Assembly (NCBI RefSeq): GCF_009862125.1
Contig: NZ_WWHX01000740.1
Location: 1 to 40,091, forward strand
From: Streptomyces sp. SID5910
GTDB lineage: Bacteria; Actinomycetota; Actinomycetes; Streptomycetales; Streptomycetaceae
Direction of reading: 5' to 3'
DNA: 40,091 nt
The position numbers and the translations under genes are program-made. Shown in pieces: positions 7,471-14,655 of the stretch. How positions within the stretch are numbered: position 1 is the stretch's first letter; each line of letters starts with the position of its first letter. The notes beneath the pieces were generated by a model. It did not search any database and was not told the DNA's origin. It was given only the letters and a program-made list of their open reading frames with translations.

Positions 7471-9882
7471 ATGGGAAGACGCGCGAACGCCGTAGCGACG
7501 ATCGGCACGATCTTCGCACTCGCAAGCACTATGACGTTCGAGGCGCTGCCGGCCGCCGCCGCTCCGGACACCGCTCCGCGCCCGGCGTCCGGGACGTCCG
7601 CGGTGCCGCCGGTGTCGCCGACCCCGCAGTCCCTCGCCCGCACGGGCCGGGACGCCGCCGTGACCGGACGGGTGCTCGTCGTCGCCGGCAAGGACACGGA
7701 CGCCGCCGCCCGCACCCGCCTCGTGACGGAACTGAAGGCGCACGGCGCCGCCCGGGTGGACGTCGTCGCCCCCGGGAGGCTCCCCGCGGCCGCCGCCGGC
7801 CTGCTGACCGTGCGCCTCGGCCCGGCGACCCGCCCCGACATCGCGGCAGCGCTCGGGGGCACGGCCGTACCGGACCGTGCCGAGGGCTACGCCCTGCACG
7901 TCTCGGGCGCGAAGCCGGGCGCGCGGGTCACCCTCGCCGGCCAGGACGCGGCCGGCCAGTTCTACGCCGTGCAGACCCTGCGTCAGCTCTTCGTCCGCGC
8001 GGGCCGCGACTGGGCGGTGGCGGGCGTGCGGGTCAGCGACTTCCCGTCGATGCCGCTGCGGGGCACCATCGAGGGCTTCTACGGACAGCCGTGGACCCAC
8101 GCGGAGCGCCTGGACCAGATGGACTTCTACGGCGACGTCAAGGCCAACACCTACATCTACGCCCCCAAGGACGACCCCTACCACCGGGGCAAGTGGCGCG
8201 AGCCCTACCCGGCGGACAAGCTCACGGAACTGGGCGAGCTGGTGAACCGGGCCACGGCCAACCACGTGCGCTTCACCTTCGCCGTCTCCCCCGGCGAGTC
8301 GATCTGCTACTCCGACCCGGCCGACCGCACGGCCCTCAAGGCCAAGCTCCAGGCGCTGTACGACCTGGGCACCCGCGCGTTCTCCATCCCGCTGGACGAC
8401 ATCAGCTACACCCGCTGGAACTGCGAGGGCGACCGGGCGGCGTTCGGCGAGCCCGGCCGTGAGGCCGCCGCGAAGGCGCAGGTCGACCTGCTCAACGACG
8501 TGCAGCGCACCTTCGTCGCCACCCACGAGGGCACGCAGCCGCTCCAGATGGTGCCCACCGAGTACGGGGACCTCACCGACACCGCCTACAAGCAGACGAT
8601 GCGCGCCACCCTGGACCCGGCCGTCGTGGTGATGTGGACCGGCACGGACGTCGTACCGCCGAAGATCACCGTCGACGAGGCCGACCAGGTGTCGAAGCTC
8701 TTCGGGCGCAAGGTCTTCGTGTGGGACAACTATCCCGTCAACGACTTCGGCAACACCAGCGGCCGGCTGCTGCTCGCGCCGTACGACAAGCGCGAGGCCG
8801 GACTGTCCTCGCACCTGTCGGGCATCGTGGCCAACCCGATGAACCAGCCGTACGCCAGCAAGGTCGCGGTCTTCGGGACCGCCGACTTCACCTGGAACGA
8901 CCGCGCCTACGACGCGCGGACGAGCTGGCCGCGCGCCATGGCGTACCTCGCGGGCGGCGACCGCAGGGCGACCGACGCGCTGCTCGTCCTCGGCGACCTG
9001 GAGCACATGGCCCCGACCTTCGGCGCCACGCCCTGGCAGCCGCAGGCACCCGAACTGGCCCGGCGCGTCGAGCAGTTCTGGACGGCCTGGGACGCGGGGG
9101 ACCGCGCCAAGGCCCTCACGGCCCTGCGCTCCTACGCCAGGGCCGTCGCTCAGGCCCCGGCGGTGATCCGGGGCGGAGCGGTGGAGAAGGGCTTCACCGT
9201 CGACGCGGCCCCCTGGCTGGACGCCACCGAGCTGTGGGGCGGGGCGATGGTGAAGACGCTCGACGCCCTCGCGGCCCGGCAGGCCGGGAACGAAGCCGCT
9301 TCCGCCCGCCTCCTCGCCGAGTCGAACGACCTCCAGCAGCGGGCCCGCGCCGTCCGGGTCGACCCGCCGCGCAACTCCTGGGGCAAGGTGCAGCCCAAGG
9401 TCGGTGACGGAGTGCTGGACGCCTTCCTCGTGCAGGCCGACGTCCGGCTCCAGCTGTGGGACGCCGCGGGCGGCGGGGAGAACCTGGCCCTGAAGGGCAC
9501 GGCGTCCGCGTCCAGCGTGGAGCAGAACCTCGACCGACTGGCCCCGCGCCATGTCAACGACGGCCTGCTGGGCACCCGTTGGGCCTCCGGCTACTCGGAC
9601 GACGCGTGGGTGCAGGTCGAGCTCGCCGCCCCGGCGAGGGTCGCGGCGGTGACCCTCGCGTGGGAGAGCGCGTGCGCGAAGCAGTACACCGTCCAGACCT
9701 CGCAGGACGGCACCCACTGGACCACCGTCTCCACGCAGCGCCCCGAGACCTGCGGCAACGACGTCGTCCGGCTCCCCGCCACGGAGCCGGTGCGCTACGT
9801 CCGCATGCAGGGCGTGGAGCGCAGCACCACGTGGGGCTACTCGATCCACGAACTGGGCGTCTACGGAGCCTCGGCGTCCTGA
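7471..9882 (+). CDS. Secreted GH84-type beta-N-acetylglucosaminidase with F5/8C domain
   Basis: An 803-residue exported glycoside hydrolase. A signal peptide (MGRRANAVATIG..., Ala-rich cleavage region near residues 30-32) is followed by a GH20b-like N-terminal domain (about 55-185). The catalytic NAGidase barrel (about 190-480) carries the paired acidic residues Asp309-Asp310 in FSIPLDDISY, the GH84 signature for substrate-assisted hydrolysis of terminal beta-GlcNAc. A helical region follows, then a C-terminal discoidin/CBM32-like F5/8C domain at about 671-801 (starts NLALKGTASASS, ends SIHELGVYG) for carbohydrate binding. The ATG at 7471 is preceded by GGAG with 5 nt spacing. Upstream in-frame TTG (7441) and ATG (7456) lie within or before the second dre and are less likely. 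Probable role: release of GlcNAc from chitin, glycan or peptidoglycan fragments under DasR control. Confidence 0.9.
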   Translation: MGRRANAVATIGTIFALASTMTFEALPAAAAPDTAPRPASGTSAVPPVSPTPQSLARTGRDAAVTGRVLVVAGKDTDAAARTRLVTELKAHGAARVDVVAPGRLPAAAAGLLTVRLGPATRPDIAAALGGTAVPDRAEGYALHVSGAKPGARVTLAGQDAAGQFYAVQTLRQLFVRAGRDWAVAGVRVSDFPSMPLRGTIEGFYGQPWTHAERLDQMDFYGDVKANTYIYAPKDDPYHRGKWREPYPADKLTELGELVNRATANHVRFTFAVSPGESICYSDPADRTALKAKLQALYDLGTRAFSIPLDDISYTRWNCEGDRAAFGEPGREAAAKAQVDLLNDVQRTFVATHEGTQPLQMVPTEYGDLTDTAYKQTMRATLDPAVVVMWTGTDVVPPKITVDEADQVSKLFGRKVFVWDNYPVNDFGNTSGRLLLAPYDKREAGLSSHLSGIVANPMNQPYASKVAVFGTADFTWNDRAYDARTSWPRAMAYLAGGDRRATDALLVLGDLEHMAPTFGATPWQPQAPELARRVEQFWTAWDAGDRAKALTALRSYARAVAQAPAVIRGGAVEKGFTVDAAPWLDATELWGGAMVKTLDALAARQAGNEAASARLLAESNDLQQRARAVRVDPPRNSWGKVQPKVGDGVLDAFLVQADVRLQLWDAAGGGENLALKGTASASSVEQNLDRLAPRHVNDGLLGTRWASGYSDDAWVQVELAAPARVAAVTLAWESACAKQYTVQTSQDGTHWTTVSTQRPETCGNDVVRLPATEPVRYVRMQGVERSTTWGYSIHELGVYGASAS

Positions 9883-9892
9883 GGCCCGACGC

Positions 9893-9929
9893 CCGCCCCG
9901 TCGCCCCGGTCTCGTGGGCGACGGGGCGG
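9893..9929 (+). terminator. Stem-loop terminator after hexosaminidase
   Basis: A perfect 14-bp stem (left arm CCGCCCCGTCGCCC, 9893-9906; right arm 9916-9929) with a 9-nt loop, 10 bp after the hexosaminidase stop codon. There is no U tract, as is usual for Streptomyces. Confidence 0.75.
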
Positions 9930-10104
9930 CCCGCACGCCCAGGCCCCCTCCGGCCGCTCAGGCCTGGGCGGAGGCGCTGAACGGCCGGGCCGTATCCTGA
10001 GGACGGCGACGCAGGCACCGCCGACGCGTCGCAGCCGCCCGTCACAGCCGGGCGCCACCCCACTCCGGGCACCAGCTGCCCGGCACAGGAACGGGAGTTG
10101 ACCG

Positions 10105-10749
10105 GTGATCAGTCTGGCCGCAGTGGGGGGCGTGGCCCTGATCGAACTGGGCATGGCCCTGACCCCGGGACCGAACATGATCCACCTCGCCTCCCGCGCG
10201 ATCACCCAGGGCCGCAGGGCGGGCCTGGTCAGCCTGAGCGGGACCGCGGTGGGCTTCCTGTGCTATCTGCTGGCCGCGGCGGCGGGACTGTCCGCGTTGT
10301 TCGCCGCCGTGCCGCTGGCGTTCACGGTGGTCAAACTCGCCGGGGCCGCCTACCTGGCGTACCTGGCCTGGGGAATGCTCAAGCCCGGCGGCCGCTCACC
10401 CTTCGCTCCGGCCCAGGACCTGCCTCCGGTCTCCGACGCCCGCCTGTTCTCGATGGGGCTCCTGACCAACCTGCTCAACCCCAAGATCGCCCTCATGTAC
10501 GCCGCTCTGCTGCCCCAGTTCATGGACCCGCACTCAGGCCCGGACTGGGCGCAACTGCTCCAGCTGGGTGGTGTGCAGATCGTCGTGGGGATCTCCGTGA
10601 ACGCCCTGATCATGCTGGGCGCGGCCCGGGTGTCGGGGTTCCTGACCGCCCGGCCCCGCGTGATGACCGCACAGCGGTTCACGTCGGGCGGCCTGCTCGG
10701 CGTCTTCGCGCTGCGCACCGCCCTGTCCCGCACGCCGGCCTCGGCCTGA
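10105..10749 (+). CDS. LysE/RhtB-family translocator
   Basis: A 214-residue integral membrane protein of the LysE/RhtB amino-acid and metabolite exporter family. The diagnostic N-terminal LTPGPNMIHLASRA motif is present at about residues 19-32. Further hydrophobic helices are visible near 1-22, 40-65, 70-95, 120-140, 148-172 and 190-208. The family motif NLLNPKIALMYAALLPQF, at about 119-136, is intact. The GTG start at 10105 has GGGAG about 9 nt upstream. It stands alone between the hexosaminidase terminator and the ThrRS attenuator. The substrate is unknown; homoserine, threonine and lysine analogues are typical for the family. The neighbouring Thr-responsive ThrRS is suggestive, but a link is speculation. 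Confidence 0.88.
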   Translation: MISLAAVGGVALIELGMALTPGPNMIHLASRAITQGRRAGLVSLSGTAVGFLCYLLAAAAGLSALFAAVPLAFTVVKLAGAAYLAYLAWGMLKPGGRSPFAPAQDLPPVSDARLFSMGLLTNLLNPKIALMYAALLPQFMDPHSGPDWAQLLQLGGVQIVVGISVNALIMLGAARVSGFLTARPRVMTAQRFTSGGLLGVFALRTALSRTPASA

Positions 10750-10788
10750 GCCATGAGGAATGGCGGTGCGGACATCGCGACGCCCTGC

Positions 10789-10794
10789 TAGCGT
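10789..10794 (+). promoter_or_regulatory. Putative -10 of the ThrRS leader transcript
   Basis: TAGCGT fits the Streptomyces TAGnnT -10 pattern. Transcription would begin near 10801, one base before the leader ATG, so the leader peptide could be translated from a leaderless transcript. No convincing -35 is visible. Confidence 0.35.
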
Positions 10795-10801
10795 CTGCGG
10801 C

Positions 10802-10852
10802 ATGAAGCGCGCTGCCATGACGACGACGCCGGAGAGTGTCCCGGCGCGCTGA
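10802..10852 (+). CDS. Threonine-rich leader peptide (attenuator ORF)
   Basis: A 16-codon ORF, MKRAAMTTTPESVPAR, with three consecutive ACG threonine codons at 10820-10828. It lies directly upstream of a threonyl-tRNA synthetase gene and ends 13 nt before a strong terminator hairpin. The Thr codons abut the first arm of a hairpin (10827-10832 with 10841-10846), the geometry expected for ribosome-mediated attenuation. It starts at or next to the predicted transcription start with no ribosome-binding site, or internally at the ATG at 10817. Function is inferred from arrangement; the peptide itself need have no activity. Confidence 0.6.
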   Translation: MKRAAMTTTPESVPAR

Positions 10853-10881
10853 CAGACGACCTGATCCGAAGCCCCGGGGCA
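10827..10881 (+). promoter_or_regulatory. Competing leader hairpins of a Thr attenuator
   Basis: Arm 1 CGCCGG (10827-10832) pairs with arm 2 CCGGCG (10841-10846). Arm 2 can instead use TGTCCCGG (10837-10844) to pair with CCGGGGCA (10874-10881), an 8-bp helix with one G-U. That second pairing takes the 5' half of the terminator stem. A ribosome stalled on the ACG codons would cover arm 1, freeing arm 2 to act as antiterminator. Confidence 0.55.
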
Positions 10882-10899
10882 AGTGCCCCGGGGCTTCGG
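10866..10899 (+). terminator. Attenuator terminator hairpin upstream of ThrRS
   Basis: A perfect 15-bp stem (left arm CCGAAGCCCCGGGGC at 10866-10880, right arm 10885-10899) with an AAGT loop. No U tract follows. It lies between the Thr-rich leader ORF and the ThrRS start, where a constitutive terminator would make no sense. Its loop and inner strand (10875-10885) are also complementary over 11 nt to 10912-10922, offering a further alternative pairing. Confidence 0.72.
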
Positions 10900-10942
10900 C
10901 GTAGGCCCGGTCACTTGCCCCGCAACCAGCAGGGAGACCGCG

Positions 10943-12178
10943 ATGACCACCGCGCACGACCACCGCAGGCTCGGCCGTGAACTGGGCCTGTTCGACACCG
11001 ACCCGCTGATCGGCGCCGGCCTGCCGTACTGGCTGCCCGACGGCGCGGCCGTGCGGCACAGCCTGGAGGAGTACATCCGCACCGCCGAGCGGCGGGCGGG
11101 CTACCAGCACGTGTACTCACCGGTCCTCGGCAAGCGGGAGCTGTACGAGATCTCGGGCCACTGGGCGCACTACAGCGACGACATGTTCCCCCCGATGGAC
11201 GTCGGCGGCGAGCAGGTCGTCCTGCGGCCGAGCCTGTGCCCCCATCACGCGGTGATCTACCGCTACCGCTCCCACAGCTACCGCGAACTGCCCCTGCGCA
11301 TGGCCGAGCTGGGAGGCATGTACCGCTCCGAACTGTCCGGCGTGCTCGGCGGGCTGACCCGGGTACGGGCGATCCAGCTCAACGACGCGCACATCTTCTG
11401 CACCCTGGAGCAGGTCGCCGAGGAGGCGCGGGCGGCTCTGGACATGATCCGCAGGGCGTACGAAGCACTCGGCATCACCCCGGCCCGCTACCGGCTTTCC
11501 CTCCCGGGCCCCGGCGGCAAGTACGTCGCCGCGCCGGAGAAGTGGCGCCGGTCCACCGCCCTGCTGACCGACGTCCTCGACCGCTCCGGCCTGCCCTACG
11601 AGGCGGCCGAGGGAGAGGCCGCCTTCTACGGACCCAAGATCGACGTGCAGGTCACCGACGGCGCCGGCCGGGAGTCCACCCTGTCCACCGTCCAGGTCGA
11701 CTTCCACCAGCCCGAGCGGTTCGACCTGCACTACATCGGCGCGGACGGCGCCAGGCACCGCCCGGTCATGGTCCACCGCAGCATCATCGGCAGTGTGGAA
11801 CGCGCCGTCGCCCACCTCATCGAACAGCACGGCGGCGCCTTCCCCGCCTGGCTCGCCCCCACCCAGCTGGTCATCCTCCCGATCTCCGACAGCGAACTGC
11901 CGAACGCCACCAACCTCGCCCGACGCTGCGCCGATCTCGGGCTGCGTGCCCGGATCGCGGGACCGGACCGCGGCAGCCTGGGCGCCCGCATCCGAGAGGC
12001 CCGCCTGGTGCCCTACCAGGCCGTCATCGGCGCCAAGGAGGCCACTGACGACCACGTCGCCCTGCGCCTGCGCGACGGACGCCGACTCGCCCCACAGCCG
12101 ACCGATGACGCACTCACCCACATCAGCACCCTCATCGGCGCCCACAGCACCGCCCTGTGGACCGACACCGCCTCGTAG
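10943..12178 (+). CDS. thrS: Short threonyl-tRNA synthetase without TGS/editing domains
   Basis: A 411-residue class II aminoacyl-tRNA synthetase, against roughly 640-660 for a standard bacterial ThrRS. It begins at the catalytic core, so the N-terminal TGS and N2 editing domains are absent. The three Zn ligands of ThrRS are recognisable: Cys99 (LCPHH), His150 (NDAHIFC) and His278 (MVHRSIIGS). Motif 2 (YRSELSGVLGGLTRVR) and motif 3 (GSVERAVAHLIE) are present, and the HGTP anticodon-binding domain covers about residues 300-400. The ATG at 10943 has GGGAG 7 nt upstream. It is preceded by the Thr attenuator, so expression should rise when charged tRNA-Thr falls. Without an editing domain, Ser-tRNA-Thr must be tolerated or cleared elsewhere. 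It is likely a second ThrRS that backs up, or confers resistance to inhibitors of, the main enzyme; a specialised-metabolism role with the next two genes is also possible. Confidence 0.92.
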   Translation: MTTAHDHRRLGRELGLFDTDPLIGAGLPYWLPDGAAVRHSLEEYIRTAERRAGYQHVYSPVLGKRELYEISGHWAHYSDDMFPPMDVGGEQVVLRPSLCPHHAVIYRYRSHSYRELPLRMAELGGMYRSELSGVLGGLTRVRAIQLNDAHIFCTLEQVAEEARAALDMIRRAYEALGITPARYRLSLPGPGGKYVAAPEKWRRSTALLTDVLDRSGLPYEAAEGEAAFYGPKIDVQVTDGAGRESTLSTVQVDFHQPERFDLHYIGADGARHRPVMVHRSIIGSVERAVAHLIEQHGGAFPAWLAPTQLVILPISDSELPNATNLARRCADLGLRARIAGPDRGSLGARIREARLVPYQAVIGAKEATDDHVALRLRDGRRLAPQPTDDALTHISTLIGAHSTALWTDTAS

Positions 12179-12319
12179 CAGGGCCGACACGAGGCGAAGC
12201 TGCGTACGGAGCTGGGCGACGCCCAGACGGAGAGCATGCTCCAGGAGGCACACGCGCGGGGCCCGAGCCTCCCCGAACGGCAGGCGCTCGTCGTTACATT
12301 GAGGCGCCCCCAGAGCTGA
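12179..12319 (+). pseudogene. Degenerate coding tail, in frame after the ThrRS stop
   Basis: Directly after the ThrRS TAG, the same frame stays open to a TGA at 12317-12319 and reads like a real protein end: LRTELGDAQTESMLQEAHARG, then a SLPERQALVVTL segment. This resembles the C-terminal LGxxxFxxxxAxGxxLSxxEAxxxAL motif of large Streptomyces TPR/LuxR- or AfsR-type regulators. It has no start of its own, so it looks like the remnant of a deleted regulator gene. A TAG readthrough extension of ThrRS is a remote alternative. Confidence 0.35.
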
Positions 12320-12332
12320 AGGAGAGAACCGC

Positions 12333-13373
12333 ATGTGTCGTCGTGCCGCCGTCTTCGGAGCCGGCTCCTGGGGGACCGCGTTCGCCCTCGTGCTCGCCGA
12401 CGCCGGATGCGAGGTCACGCTGTGGGGGCGTCGGGCGGCGCTCGTGCACGCCATCAACGCCACGCACAGCAACCCCGACTACCTGCCCGATGTCACCCTG
12501 CCGGCGAAGGTGCGGGCGACCACCGACCCGGCCGAGGCGGCGCGCGAGGCCGACATCGCGGTCCTCGCGGTGTCTGCCCAGCACGTGCGCCGGCTGCTGG
12601 AGGAGTGGGCCGGACAGTGGCGTTCCGGCACGGTGTTCGTGTCCCTGATGAAAGGAGTGGAGCTGGACAGCGGCAAGCTGATGAGCGAGGTCGTCGCCGA
12701 GACGACGGGCGCGCCGCCCTCGCGGATCGCCGTGGTGTCCGGCCCGAATCTGGCGGCCGAGATCGTCGCCCGCAAGCCGGCCGCGAGCGTCGTGGCCTGC
12801 GCCGACGCGGCGACCGCCGAGCTGGTCCAAACCGCCTGCCACACGCGGTACTTCCGGCCGTACACCAACACGGACGTCATCGGCTGCGAGCTGGGCCGCG
12901 CCGTCAAGAACGTCATCGCCCTGCCCGTGGGGATCACGGACGGCATGGGGCTGGGTGACAACGCGAAGGCCTCGCTGGTCACTCGCGGGCCGGCCGAGAC
13001 GACCAGGCTGGGTGTCGCCATGGGCGCGGAACCGCTGACCCTGGCGGGGCTGGCCGGCATGGGTGATCTGGTGGCCACCTGTGCCTCGACGCTGTCGCGG
13101 AACCACTCGTTCGGCCACCGGATCGGTTCGGGCATGACGGTGGCCCAGTCCCGGGAGGCGAGCACGCAGACCGCGGAGGGGGTCGCCTCCTGTCTGGCCG
13201 TCCGCGGCCTCGCCGAGCGGTACGGAGTGGAGATGCCCATCACGCGGACCGTGGTCGGCATCATCCACCGCGGCCAGAACCCGGAGGTTGCCGTGCGGGC
13301 CCTCATGTCCCGCGCCCCCAAGCCCGAGGCAGCTCCGCGCAGCCGGCCTGCACGCGTCCAGGAGGACCGATGA
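12333..13373 (+). CDS. gpsA: NAD(P)H-dependent glycerol-3-phosphate dehydrogenase (GpsA family)
   Basis: A 346-residue protein with the N-terminal Rossmann motif VFGAGSWGTAFA (residues about 6-17) and the GpsA signature VVSGPNLAAEI (about 132-142), where the canonical form is SGPsfA.E. The catalytic lysine region GRAVKNVIALPVG and the C-terminal domain motif LAGMGDLVATC...RN are also present. GpsA reduces dihydroxyacetone phosphate to sn-glycerol-3-phosphate for phospholipid synthesis. The ATG at 12333 has AAGGAG 8 nt upstream. It overlaps the HprK-like gene by ATGA (13370-13373), so the two are translationally coupled, and it probably shares the ThrRS transcript. Because housekeeping gpsA normally sits elsewhere, this is probably a second, pathway-specific copy. 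Its true substrate may differ from dihydroxyacetone phosphate. Confidence 0.85.
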   Translation: MCRRAAVFGAGSWGTAFALVLADAGCEVTLWGRRAALVHAINATHSNPDYLPDVTLPAKVRATTDPAEAAREADIAVLAVSAQHVRRLLEEWAGQWRSGTVFVSLMKGVELDSGKLMSEVVAETTGAPPSRIAVVSGPNLAAEIVARKPAASVVACADAATAELVQTACHTRYFRPYTNTDVIGCELGRAVKNVIALPVGITDGMGLGDNAKASLVTRGPAETTRLGVAMGAEPLTLAGLAGMGDLVATCASTLSRNHSFGHRIGSGMTVAQSREASTQTAEGVASCLAVRGLAERYGVEMPITRTVVGIIHRGQNPEVAVRALMSRAPKPEAAPRSRPARVQEDR

Positions 13374-14500
13374 CCACTCACGCCGTACGACTGGAGTGTG
13401 CCGGTGCGACCGTCACCGTCGACTCCGCCGAACAGGCCGTCTGCCGCTGGGTGGAGCGCTACTTCGGCGCCTGGTGGAGAGCGGCCGAGGTGGATCCGGC
13501 CGGTGTCTGTGCCAGGCCCCTGGTCAGCGCCGTCGTGGACACCGAGCAGTACGACGCGGCGGCGCTCGCCGTGACGCAGGTGCCGCATGCGAGCACCGTC
13601 TACGCGCGAGCCCGGATGCTCCTCGCGCGGGACGCCTCGGCCGGCGTGATCCGGGCCGTTTCGCCGGAGGAAGGGCTGGCCTACCGGTCGGAGCCGGGTG
13701 CGGGGAAGCTGGACGTCGTCGGCAGGGACGCCGGATCCGTGGCGACGGCGACCGCGCGTCTCGCCCGTGAGGTGATGCGCGGCGCCCTGCTGCGGGACGG
13801 CTGGGCCGTACTCCACGCCTCCGCGGTCGTCCAGGACGGCCGCACGCTGCTGGCGTTCGGCGGCAAGGGCGCGGGCAAGACGACGACCGCACTGGCTCTC
13901 GCGAGCCGTCACCGGTTCGGACTGCTCGCCAACGACCGCGTGTTCGTCCGGCCCGACAGCGCCGGCGGCGTCACCGTACTGCCGTGGCCGTCGGCCGCCG
14001 CGGTCGGGCTCGGCCTGCTGGAGGCGCTCGGCTGGTCCGGGATCGCCCGCGAGCGCCTGCGGAGCGGCGACGCCCTCCACCCGACGCAGGACCGGCGCGT
14101 GACCGACGCCCTTCTCGCCGGAGACCGGACGCCGCTGTGGGAACGCGGCAGGGAGCTGAAGGCGCAGGTGTGGCCGGACCAGTTCACCAGCTGGTTCGGG
14201 GTGCCCCTGGCCACCGAGGGCGAGGCCGCCGCGCTGCTGTTCCCCCGCGTCGAGGCCGGCGCCGACCCGGCCGTCGAGGACTCGGACCGCCGGCTCGGCG
14301 ACGCGGACTTCATGAGCGGGGCGACCGAGGACCGCTACCCCGACGTTCTCGGACTGGTGGGTGTGGACGGGGGCGGCGGTGAAGCGACGCGCCGGGAGGT
14401 CGCCCGGCGCCTGGCCGGGCTGCCCCGTCACTCGGTGGTCCTCGGCCACGATGCCGCAGCGAACGCCGACTTCCTCGCGGAGGTCACTGCGCGCGTGTGA
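13370..14500 (+). CDS. HprK-like P-loop kinase family protein
   Basis: A 376-residue protein whose second half resembles the HPr serine kinase/phosphorylase C-terminal domain. WAVLHASAVVQDG leads into the Walker A motif GGKGAGKTTT with Lys170, followed by a LLANDRVFVRP segment where the Walker B-like Asp sits. In Bacillus-type HprK this fold phosphorylates HPr. Stand-alone HprK homologues in actinobacteria often serve other roles, such as tailoring kinases in peptide natural-product clusters. No DUF or HPr partner is nearby. Its start overlaps the GpsA-like stop by 4 nt, indicating one operon, and the pair suggests action on a phosphorylated small molecule or a peptide. The substrate is unknown. 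Confidence 0.72.
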   Translation: MTTHAVRLECAGATVTVDSAEQAVCRWVERYFGAWWRAAEVDPAGVCARPLVSAVVDTEQYDAAALAVTQVPHASTVYARARMLLARDASAGVIRAVSPEEGLAYRSEPGAGKLDVVGRDAGSVATATARLAREVMRGALLRDGWAVLHASAVVQDGRTLLAFGGKGAGKTTTALALASRHRFGLLANDRVFVRPDSAGGVTVLPWPSAAAVGLGLLEALGWSGIARERLRSGDALHPTQDRRVTDALLAGDRTPLWERGRELKAQVWPDQFTSWFGVPLATEGEAAALLFPRVEAGADPAVEDSDRRLGDADFMSGATEDRYPDVLGLVGVDGGGGEATRREVARRLAGLPRHSVVLGHDAAANADFLAEVTARV

Positions 14501-14519
14501 TCCCAGGACGGGAAACGCA

Positions 14520-14560
14520 TCCGGGCGGCGCCCGCGCCGACCGCGTGGGCGCCGCCCGGA
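14520..14560. terminator. Strong hairpin between convergent genes
   Basis: A 14-bp perfect stem (CCGGGCGGCGCCC at 14521-14533 with 14547-14559, plus a closing T-A pair) and a 13-nt loop. It lies 20 bp after the HprK-like stop and before the convergent TerD-domain gene. The rest of the gap (14561-14655) is a purine-rich, lower-GC stretch with no gene I can support. Confidence 0.78.
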
Positions 14561-14655
14561 GCGACGTCGAGGGCAAGGAAAGCGAAGGAACTTGATTTCA
14601 GAAAGGAAGGGAGAAGGAAGCCCCTTCATGGCCTTGCCGTGGGCAACGCTAGCAC

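Noticed and set aside
10853-10942. Possible T-box riboswitch upstream of ThrRS because of ACCGCG next to the start codon
   Set aside because: The canonical TGGNACCGCG is not matched at its first half, no Stem I or specifier loop is evident, and a Thr-codon leader peptide explains the region better.
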